Shown here one piece after another: positions 1-5,158 of a stretch of 5,158 bases of DNA. Both the position numbers and the translations under genes were made by a program. The stretch comes from 2-01-FULL-50-23 sp964509695 (lineage in GTDB: Bacteria; Patescibacteriota; Microgenomatia; UBA1400; MFAQ01): assembly GCA_964509695.1 (NCBI GenBank), contig CAZDXN010000035.1, forward strand, positions 1 to 5,158. Reading direction: 5' to 3'. Positions within the stretch are counted from its first letter, which is position 1. Each line of letters starts with the position of its first letter. A model generated the notes under the pieces. It worked only from the letters and a program-made list of their open reading frames with translations, did not search any database and was not told the DNA's origin.

Positions 1-292
1 CCGATTTCGCCTCGGCGCTGGTAACCGAGATAACCAGATCAAATTCGCGAAAATCAAAGGTTTCAAACGCGGAAGCGGCGAAGGGGGCAAGTAGCTCGTG
101 ATGATTCCTAAAAAACTTTATTTTGTTAAAGAAAGTAGGTATGACTTTGAAATTTTTTGACCAAATAGCAGTTTGCTCATTGTGGACCAAGGTAAATAAG
201 GGGGCGTCGGGATAGAGGCGATGAAGATCCATTAGGACCCGTTCGGCACCGCCCATTTTATTGACTCGATCGTAGACAAGGGCGACTTTCAT
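1..292 (-). CDS. GT4-family glycosyltransferase, N-terminal fragment (cut by left window edge)
   Basis: Only the first 97 residues are in the window; the reading frame is still open at position 1. The protein opens with MKVALVYDRV and an MGGAER motif (residues 13-18), followed by LYPDAPLFTLVHN (26-38) and FDLVISVTSAEAKS (84-97). This matches the N-terminal Rossmann domain of a recognisable GT4 subgroup (MKVALVHDW...GGAERVL...FPDAP...YDLVISSS), whose members are cytoplasmic retaining glycosyltransferases of surface polysaccharide clusters. The nucleotide-sugar-binding C-terminal half, with the E-x7-E motif, lies outside the window, so completeness and substrate cannot be judged. The ATG start is fixed by a 4-nt ATGA overlap with the stop of the upstream GT4 gene (289-292), suggesting translational coupling. 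There is no clear Shine-Dalgarno sequence; the bases before the ATG are A/T-rich. Confidence 0.87.
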   Translation of the reverse strand, partial: MKVALVYDRVNKMGGAERVLMDLHRLYPDAPLFTLVHNEQTAIWSKNFKVIPTFFNKIKFFRNHHELLAPFAASAFETFDFREFDLVISVTSAEAKS

Positions 293-1392
293 AATTTGTA
301 AACTGCTAGGGTTTGACGGGCCATGCGCTGCCAACTAAATTGTTTGACTCGCTTATTCCCTGCGGCAATCAAATTAATTGATAGTTCTTGATCGGAAAAA
401 AACTGGGCAAGTTTACTAACCAGATCGTTCGTGTTTTTTGGATCAAAATAGAGAGCGGCATCACCGTAAATTTCGGGAAGACAGGTGGAATTGCTTGAAA
501 GGACGGGCAGTCCGACGGACATGGCTTCAAGCCCGGTGAGTCCAAAACCTTCAATAAGGGACGGCTGGATCAGGGCGAGTGCCTGTGCGTACAGGGCGGC
601 CAGTTCTTCGTCGGGAACAAACCCCAAAAATTTGATTGTTTCATCAGTTTCGACGGCATTTTTGAAGATATCGTTTCTGGCACAGGCTAGGGCCAATTCG
701 AGCCGGTGTTCGTGACTGGCATTGAAATGCCTGATCGCTTCAATGAGGAAGGGAACGTTTTTGTGAGGATAGAGATTCCCGGTATAAATAACGTACGGTT
801 TGTTTAGGTTGTATTTATTAAGAACCTCCAATGGATTGAGGGCGTTTTTGTTCAACAAAGACTTGGTGGCGGATTCGTAAGTAACAAAGATTTTCTCTTC
901 ACTTAGTCCAAAATGTTTCATTAAATAATCCTTCCAGAAAAAGGCGGGAACTATGATTTTATCGGCCCGAGAAAGATTGACTCGGATACTAAAGCGATAA
1001 GCCAGGTGCTTGATTAGATATTGATAATACGGGAGAGTGGTCGTGGCTCTGCCGATAGAGAGATGTTTGATTAAGTCGTGAATGGTAATGATATATCTTC
1101 CTTGATAGAATATTGGGGCATTGAAATGAGGGACGTGGAGAAGATCAAGTTTTTCTTTGGCAAAGATGATGGGATTGGCCAATTGCTCAGCAATGGAATA
1201 TGGCTTGGTGTGTAACTTTACCCATTTGAAGTTTTTAAAATTCTTGATTTCATCGCGGACGATTTCCCCTCCGAAGATAATATATTGATTGATCTTGTCA
1301 ATCTTCCCCAAATTGAGAATTAAGTTTTGGACATAACGGCCAATACCGGTGTCTTTGATGCCATAGAAACGAGCGTCAATGCCAATTCGCAT
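289..1392 (-). CDS. GT4-family glycosyltransferase (complete, intact E-x7-E)
   Basis: This 367-residue protein has the normal length for a two-domain GT-B enzyme of family GT4, which transfers a sugar from a nucleotide donor with retention of configuration, in the cytoplasm or at the inner membrane face. The N-terminal domain starts with MRIGIDARF and the TGIGRY loop (residues 15-20), typical of mannosyltransferase-like GT4 proteins. It continues with LLHVPHFNAP (84-93) and ITIHDL (102-107). The C-terminal donor domain begins at YVIYTGNLYPHKN (200-212), with the basic K211 expected near the donor phosphates. It contains FLGFVPDEELAALY (255-268) and the complete motif EGFGLTGLE (281-289), giving E281 and E289, then the usual GLPVLSSNSTCLPEIYGDAA stretch. 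The ATG lies 3 nt after the TAA of the GT2 gene; the spacer shows no Shine-Dalgarno sequence. Its TGA overlaps the next start. Mannose-type specificity is possible from the N-terminal similarity, but is not proven. Confidence 0.93.
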   Translation of the reverse strand: MRIGIDARFYGIKDTGIGRYVQNLILNLGKIDKINQYIIFGGEIVRDEIKNFKNFKWVKLHTKPYSIAEQLANPIIFAKEKLDLLHVPHFNAPIFYQGRYIITIHDLIKHLSIGRATTTLPYYQYLIKHLAYRFSIRVNLSRADKIIVPAFFWKDYLMKHFGLSEEKIFVTYESATKSLLNKNALNPLEVLNKYNLNKPYVIYTGNLYPHKNVPFLIEAIRHFNASHEHRLELALACARNDIFKNAVETDETIKFLGFVPDEELAALYAQALALIQPSLIEGFGLTGLEAMSVGLPVLSSNSTCLPEIYGDAALYFDPKNTNDLVSKLAQFFSDQELSINLIAAGNKRVKQFSWQRMARQTLAVYKL

Positions 1393-1395
1393 AAT

Positions 1396-2328
1396 TTAGG
1401 TTAATTGGTACTTCAAGACCCGTAACCAGCCTTTTAGGGTAACTGCCAAAATGACCAGCCAGGTGACGAAAACGGAGTATTTGTGGGCATAGAACTTGGA
1501 ATAGAAAATTTTCATCGCTTCGGCGGAGGCCTTCGCGACTTTGATGCGTGTTTCCCGGCTCGTTTTTGATAGTGAGGCTGTTTCTTTCCGTAGGCCCGAC
1601 GAAGCCCCTTTAAGGTGGAGGGTACTGACTTTCGGATAATAGATTATTTTGAAACCGGCTAGGCCGATACGATAGCAGAGATCGATATCTTCTCCGTAAA
1701 AATAATAGGCCTCGTCCCAGCGGCCGATTTGATCAAATAGCTTGGTGCTCATCATAAGGAACGATCCGGCGGCGACGGGAATCGAATGGATCCGGTTTAG
1801 TTTTTTTTGACCTAGGTGATAAGAATTAAAAAAAGTAGACCGAGGAAATAGGGACGATAGGCCAAAAAAATGGCAAAAAGAAGCCCAGGGGGTTGGCAGA
1901 CCGCGATGATTATCCAGATCAAGTGTCCCGTTGGCGGTGATTAGCTTGATGGTGATCGCTCCGACTTTGGGATGGTTCTTGAGAAATTTGAGCGGTTTGA
2001 CAAAACTGTAGTGCCCAACAACGGTATCAGAGTTGAGAAAAAGTAAATATTTACCTTTGGCTACCCCTTTCCCCTCGTTGTTGGCGCGGGCAAAGCCAAG
2101 ATTATCTTTGTTCACGATGAGCTTGACTTGCTTATATTTCTTGGCCACCATTTCTTGACTACCGTCAGTACTACCGTTGTCGACGATAATCACCTCAAGA
2201 CCTCTGGTGGGGGCAACCGCCTTGAAGACTGAAGCCAAACAATTATCCAGTAACTGTTTGGTATTAAAATTGACGATGATGACTGAAAGATCAGGACTAT
2301 TTGAGATTTGAGATTTGAGATTTGACAT
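1396..2328 (-). CDS. GT2-family glycosyltransferase, rhamnosyltransferase (WbbL)-like
   Basis: From the ATG at 2328 the protein has 310 residues. It shows the GT-A fold of family GT2 (inverting, nucleotide-sugar dependent): LSVIIVNFNTKQLL (14-27), DNGSTDGS (50-57), NLGFARANN (76-84), the metal/nucleotide-binding region LLFLNSDT (95-102, the DxD equivalent), AAGSFLMM (186-193), and the acceptor/catalytic-base segment YGEDIDLCYR (211-220) followed by HLKGAS (238-243). This order is that of WbbL-like rhamnosyltransferases, but the donor is not certain. A hydrophobic segment near residues 286-300 probably holds the C-terminus at the membrane. I chose the ATG at 2328 because it lies one base after the TAA of the upstream gene. 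An in-frame ATG at 2397 would add 23 low-complexity residues and a 68-nt overlap. Neither start has a Shine-Dalgarno sequence. Residues 2-10 are encoded by a 7-bp tandem repeat, and the GT2 core begins only after it. Confidence 0.92.
   Translation of the reverse strand: MSNLKSQISNSPDLSVIIVNFNTKQLLDNCLASVFKAVAPTRGLEVIIVDNGSTDGSQEMVAKKYKQVKLIVNKDNLGFARANNEGKGVAKGKYLLFLNSDTVVGHYSFVKPLKFLKNHPKVGAITIKLITANGTLDLDNHRGLPTPWASFCHFFGLSSLFPRSTFFNSYHLGQKKLNRIHSIPVAAGSFLMMSTKLFDQIGRWDEAYYFYGEDIDLCYRIGLAGFKIIYYPKVSTLHLKGASSGLRKETASLSKTSRETRIKVAKASAEAMKIFYSKFYAHKYSVFVTWLVILAVTLKGWLRVLKYQLT
2299..2325 (-). repeat. 7-bp tandem repeat (TCAAATC unit) at the start of the GT2 gene
   Basis: Positions 2299-2325 have perfect 7-base periodicity: ATTTGAG on the plus strand, equal to TCAAATC on the coding strand, for 27 bp or almost four units. 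The repeat begins directly after the GT2 start codon and encodes SNLKSQISN. Because 7 is not a multiple of 3, gain or loss of one unit would shift the GT2 reading frame. The encoded residues precede the first conserved strand of the fold, so they are probably an unstructured extension. Confidence 0.85.
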
Positions 2329-2329
2329 T

Positions 2330-3532
2330 TTATTTGTTTTTGAGGGAGAGATAGATTTGACTGAGCTTTTCGGTAATGACAGCATAATCGTACTCATTGA
2401 CGACGAAATTATAAGCGCTCTCGGCTAGTTTTTGGGCGTTTTTTGGATTTTTTAGAATTGAGATGATTGCCTGAGCCATTTCCCTAGAGTCATTTTCGAT
2501 TATCACCTCACGGCCACTTTTGACACCCAGGCCAGTCACTCCTACGTTGCTGCTGACAATGGGAAGTTTGCTGGCCATTGCCGCCAAAACCTTTAGTCTT
2601 GTCCCTCCGGGGCCTCTCAGCGGGCTTGCTGAGACTGAAGCCTCGTAATTCGCCTTGACGATTCCATCGATATCATCTTCGGCCAGATTACTCAGAAGAA
2701 TGTCTTGGCTCGCTTTCCGTAAGAGGGACTCGGGCTGATGTTGGCCAACGATATGAAGTTTGGCGGTCTTAATTTCTTTTTTGATGATGGGAAAGATCTC
2801 ATCGATCAAGAGCATGGCCGCTTCGGTGTTTTGAAGCCAGTTGAAGTTCCCCATAAACATAATGATGGGGCTTTCACTGCTCCAGGAAGTCTTTTTTTTG
2901 AACAAATCTAGATTGACTCCGTTCGGGACGATATCGACGTCGAGTCGAGGTTCGACGGCGAGCATTTCCTGACGATCTTTTTCTGAGACGGCGATGACTT
3001 TTGAGGCTTCACGCCAGTAATATCGCTCCCAGTACTTGAGTTTGGCGACGTCAATCGCCAGAAGCGGTCTGACGAAGAAGAGGGCGGTGTGGCGAACATA
3101 GTGGTCGTAGACTTGATATTCAATTGTTTGGTCGACGAGAACGACGGGTAAGTTGGTTTTTGGGATATGGGGCATGGCATAGAAAGTCTCAGCGTGGATT
3201 AGATCATAATCGCCGGTCTTTAGCTCTTCTTCAACGGCTTTTTTCGCTTCGGAAGAAAAATTGCGAACCACCAAAAAGGGGTTCAATGAAAATCCTGTGC
3301 GTAAAATATTTTGGATCATCCAGGGTTTTTCTGAGCGATAGAAGACGCGGACTTTTTTGCAAAAATTCTTTTCGAGAATTGGGATATATTCTTCTTCCTT
3401 CTTGTATTTGATCAGAGAAAAAAGGGTAATGTCGTGTTTCTTTCGTAGATGTTTCAAGAGATTTTGCGTCCGGATCTGACCACCGGATGAATCCGGATAT
3501 GGCAGGTATGGCGTGAACATGAGAATCTTCAT
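2330..3532 (-). CDS. GT4-family glycosyltransferase with altered E-x7-E motif
   Basis: This 400-residue protein has full GT-B length. The N-terminal domain shows MKILMFTPYLPYPDSSGG (1-18) with QIRTQNLLKHL (19-29), a glycine-rich start typical of GT4 enzymes including those associated with exopolysaccharide loci. DLIHAETFYAM (110-120) and ASKVIAVSEKDRQEM (176-190) follow, then VPNGVNLDLF (202-211) at the interdomain hinge. The C-terminal donor domain has IIMFMGNFNWLQN (223-235), LHIVGQHQPE (259-268) and SPLRGPGGTRLKVLAAMA (303-320). In this subgroup the first glutamate of E-x7-E is often replaced, but the second normally remains (KxLEAMA). Here that position is alanine (A317, codon GCG at 2582-2584), so activity or mechanism may differ. 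The ATG overlaps the upstream TGA by ATGA (3529-3532), which fixes the start; there is no Shine-Dalgarno sequence. The stop TAA is one base from the GT2 start. The frame is otherwise intact, and sugar specificity is unknown. Confidence 0.93.
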   Translation of the reverse strand: MKILMFTPYLPYPDSSGGQIRTQNLLKHLRKKHDITLFSLIKYKKEEEYIPILEKNFCKKVRVFYRSEKPWMIQNILRTGFSLNPFLVVRNFSSEAKKAVEEELKTGDYDLIHAETFYAMPHIPKTNLPVVLVDQTIEYQVYDHYVRHTALFFVRPLLAIDVAKLKYWERYYWREASKVIAVSEKDRQEMLAVEPRLDVDIVPNGVNLDLFKKKTSWSSESPIIMFMGNFNWLQNTEAAMLLIDEIFPIIKKEIKTAKLHIVGQHQPESLLRKASQDILLSNLAEDDIDGIVKANYEASVSASPLRGPGGTRLKVLAAMASKLPIVSSNVGVTGLGVKSGREVIIENDSREMAQAIISILKNPKNAQKLAESAYNFVVNEYDYAVITEKLSQIYLSLKNK

Positions 3533-4956
3533 TCTTTGAGGACAAAAAGTTTGATGATAACGAAACGGGCATTTCTTTCGACAACCTGATGACGTTTATC
3601 GTCCATGATAGCCTTAGTTTGGTTGTCAAGATTAACGGAAATGTAATAAACGTCGGATTCGCCTTTGATCATGGCGGCAAGGTCGGTCGTGATTGCCGGC
3701 CAACCAAAACGGTTAGTTTGATAAAGAAAGGCAGTATCGCCATTGTAGTTGGCGATGACTCGGGCATTTTTTGGCAGGATTTTGTCTGCTACCTTGCCTG
3801 CTTCGACTATGGCTGGATTGTTCACTTGGTAATATCCCCTGATCTCGTACCAGGACAAGAAAAGCATCATGCCGAGACAAAAAATCCCGAGTAATACCCC
3901 GGTGAACCGGGAAAGCTCGGCTTGCGGTTTGGACATGTGAAGGAAACCGATAGCGGTAAGAATGGCTAGGTACGGAATCGTAATCGCCTGATAGTAATCG
4001 TGCTGAACATTGCCCCCGGCGAAGACAACAAAATAGGCAATGATTCCAATTAATAATAATCGATAAATCCAACCATCACTCTTTTTTAGAGACAGAACTC
4101 CAATTCCAAATGGAATCAGTCCCCAGTAACCCAAGACCAATTTGCCGATTCGCTCTCCGAATAGCCAGCGGAACCAAGCTGGACGGAGGCGAATTCCCAG
4201 ATTATTGTAGAGCCAGGCGCTCGCTGGTATACCCTCGGGGAATTGTTTGATCCAAGCTCTCCAAGCGAGTAAGGGAGAAAAAGCGACTAAAGCGTAGATT
4301 ACAAGCCGTGGAAAGGCAAATCTTTTGTCTTTTCGATTAGTCCACCACCAGAAAACAAAGGGTAGGGTAAAGAAAATGGCATACGGCTTTACCAAGAGGG
4401 CGAGGGCGAGAAATGCGGCTGACAAAAAGAAGCTGAAATATCCTTTTTGAAGGAAGAGATAAAAGGAAATTAGGAAGAAGGCGATCATCAATGGCTCCGG
4501 CAGGATGACCCGGCTATAAAAAATTGAGAATGGGAGGATGGAGTAGATAAAAGTGGAGAGGAGGGCTAATTGAGTCCCGGAAAGTTTCCTGACAATTAAG
4601 TAGAGAAATACAATCGATACTAATGAAATAACGACCGAAGTCAGGCGACCGGCTTTGTCCAGACCGAGACTGGGAGCCAGGCGATAAGTGGTGAGATGGG
4701 CTAGGTTGTAGATCGGAAATTCAACCATGCGATAACCGTGGGGGTTTGGCTTGCCTGAAGGGATACTACTAATGTCCTGAAAACGAGGTTTCAATAAATT
4801 TATCCCCTCCTGACTGAAGACACGAGTGACTGAGGCGGTATCGGCTTGGCGCCAAGAGTGCCAGTCAGCGATGGGGTTATCAATTTTGTAAAGACGTAAA
4901 ACTAGAGCCAGAACTAATATTAACGACAAAGACAATACTTCTATCTTTCTATTCAT
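3529..4956 (-). CDS. GT39/PMT-type (ArnT-like) integral membrane glycosyltransferase
   Basis: This 475-residue polytopic protein looks like the PMT_2/ArnT-like group (GT-C fold), which transfers a sugar from a polyprenyl-phosphate carrier to an acceptor on the outer side of the cytoplasmic membrane. The first membrane helix (about 6-23) is followed by an extracytoplasmic loop with DWHSWRQADTA (31-41). D31 is the likely counterpart of the catalytic acidic residue of the family. VEFPIYN (78-84) lies in the same loop. Further helices lie near 104-122, 126-147, 153-169, 174-191, 193-205, 217-233, 272-289, 299-314, 323-340 and 351-369, with LPEPL (152-156), LVKPYAIFF (188-196) and HDYYQAITIPYLAILTAIG (319-337), all typical of the family. 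Residues 380-475 form a soluble tail. The ATG at 4956 is preferred because it makes an ATGA overlap with the upstream stop; an in-frame TTG at 4992 would add 12 residues. Whether the acceptor is a lipid, glycan or protein cannot be told. Confidence 0.88.
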   Translation of the reverse strand: MNRKIEVLSLSLILVLALVLRLYKIDNPIADWHSWRQADTASVTRVFSQEGINLLKPRFQDISSIPSGKPNPHGYRMVEFPIYNLAHLTTYRLAPSLGLDKAGRLTSVVISLVSIVFLYLIVRKLSGTQLALLSTFIYSILPFSIFYSRVILPEPLMIAFFLISFYLFLQKGYFSFFLSAAFLALALLVKPYAIFFTLPFVFWWWTNRKDKRFAFPRLVIYALVAFSPLLAWRAWIKQFPEGIPASAWLYNNLGIRLRPAWFRWLFGERIGKLVLGYWGLIPFGIGVLSLKKSDGWIYRLLLIGIIAYFVVFAGGNVQHDYYQAITIPYLAILTAIGFLHMSKPQAELSRFTGVLLGIFCLGMMLFLSWYEIRGYYQVNNPAIVEAGKVADKILPKNARVIANYNGDTAFLYQTNRFGWPAITTDLAAMIKGESDVYYISVNLDNQTKAIMDDKRHQVVERNARFVIIKLFVLKE

Positions 4957-5158
4957 GACTTGGTGCTCATTGCTAAGCCCGTAAAGGCCCAAAAGAGAAT
5001 GGCAATTTTGCTAGCCTCGAAGACGTCCAAAAAGATGGCGGATATAAGAAAGATTGAGAAAACCCCAAGCGCCCCCAGGGTGATGACCTTGTCGAGATTG
5101 CTTTTGGCCGATAGATAGCGGTGGTGAAGTCCACGGCCCAAGGCGATCAAGATGGAAA
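4953..5158 (-). CDS. O-antigen ligase/polymerase-like membrane protein, C-terminal fragment (cut by right window edge)
   Basis: The last 67 residues of a gene that starts beyond the window; the frame is open to position 5158, and the TTG at 5148-5150 is an internal leucine codon rather than a start. The visible part has a basic loop (GRGLHHRYLSAKSN) and two hydrophobic segments, ITLGALGVFSIFLISAIFL and ASKIAILFWAFTGLAMS, separated by DVFE, and ends in STKS. Two closing helices joined by a short acidic turn, the second with the FWxxxGLA pattern, are typical of the C-terminus of the Wzy_C/O-antigen ligase superfamily, which polymerises glycan repeats or transfers them from a lipid carrier on the outer membrane face. 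Its place at the head of a glycosyltransferase operon fits. The catalytic loop is not in view, so another polytopic surface-glycan protein is possible. The TGA overlaps the next ATG by ATGA (4953-4956). Confidence 0.65.
   Translation of the reverse strand, partial: SILIALGRGLHHRYLSAKSNLDKVITLGALGVFSIFLISAIFLDVFEASKIAILFWAFTGLAMSTKS

Noticed and set aside
1801..1808. Second 8-base A run (coding strand) within the GT2 gene
   Set aside because: The codons CAA AAA AAA CTA give a plain Gln-Lys-Lys-Leu stretch; no stimulatory structure was seen and the frame is intact on both sides.
2330..2397. Longer GT2 start at 2397, overlapping the upstream gene by 68 nt
   Set aside because: The added 23 residues are low-complexity and outside the GT2 fold, and no Shine-Dalgarno sequence precedes that ATG; the ATG at 2328 directly follows the upstream stop.
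2615..2634. Perfect 7-bp inverted repeat (TCTCAGC / GCTGAGA) with a 6-nt loop
   Set aside because: It lies inside the GT4 coding sequence over the donor-site motif, has no T-run after it on either strand, and is short enough to be chance; not a terminator.
3471..3498. Repeated TCCGGAT and palindromic ATCCGGAT near the start of the GT4 gene
   Set aside because: These fall in codons for the conserved PYPDSSGGQIR stretch and are not spaced like an operator; probably codon coincidence.
3231..3629. Open frame of 132 codons on the minus strand spanning the GT4/PMT junction
   Set aside because: It is out of frame with two well-supported genes, its translation shows no domain or plausible composition, and it would fully overlap them.
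3589..3894. Plus-strand open frame of about 100 codons, and similar plus-strand frames at 485-715 and 3124-3411
   Set aside because: They are antisense to clear glycosyltransferase genes, have no recognisable motifs, and are what chance gives opposite coding sequence.
4957..4992. Longer PMT-type start at TTG 4992
   Set aside because: It adds 12 residues with no family similarity and a deep overlap; ATG 4956 gives the ATGA overlap used at other junctions here.

Overview
The window is a single-strand block of cell-surface polysaccharide genes. Everything coding lies on the minus strand and reads from the right edge to the left edge. In order of transcription there are: the C-terminal end of a polytopic membrane protein resembling an O-antigen ligase/polymerase (cut by the right edge); a complete GT39/PMT-type membrane glycosyltransferase; a complete GT4 glycosyltransferase; a complete GT2 glycosyltransferase; a second complete GT4 glycosyltransferase; and the N-terminal 97 residues of a third GT4 enzyme, cut by the left edge.

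The genes are packed almost without spacers. Three junctions are ATGA overlaps (TGA stop and ATG start sharing bases at 4953-4956, 3529-3532 and 289-292). The other two have gaps of 1 nt (2329) and 3 nt (1393-1395). No junction shows a convincing Shine-Dalgarno motif, and I see no internal promoter or terminator. The simplest reading is one polycistronic operon with its promoter beyond position 5158, its terminator beyond position 1, and translational coupling between genes.

Functionally, the GT2 and GT4 enzymes would add sugars from nucleotide donors to a growing, probably lipid-linked, glycan at the inner face of the membrane. The PMT-type enzyme would use a polyprenyl-phosphate sugar on the outer face, and the ligase-like protein would polymerise or transfer the finished glycan. 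Donor and acceptor sugars cannot be read from this sequence, so no gene symbols are given.

No taxonomic marker is present. The compact all-glycosyltransferase layout, the style of the ligase-like and PMT-like proteins, and the lack of Shine-Dalgarno motifs would fit an uncultured bacterium, possibly Patescibacteria/CPR, but this is a weak inference. Three of the five visible stops are TGA in ATGA overlaps, so TGA is a stop here. That argues against the recoded (TGA = Gly) Gracilibacteria/Absconditabacteria.

I do not see a new defence, mobile or RNA system. The most notable local features are a 7-bp tandem repeat directly after the GT2 start codon, which could switch the gene by slippage, and a GT4 protein in which the second glutamate of the usual E-x7-E motif is alanine.
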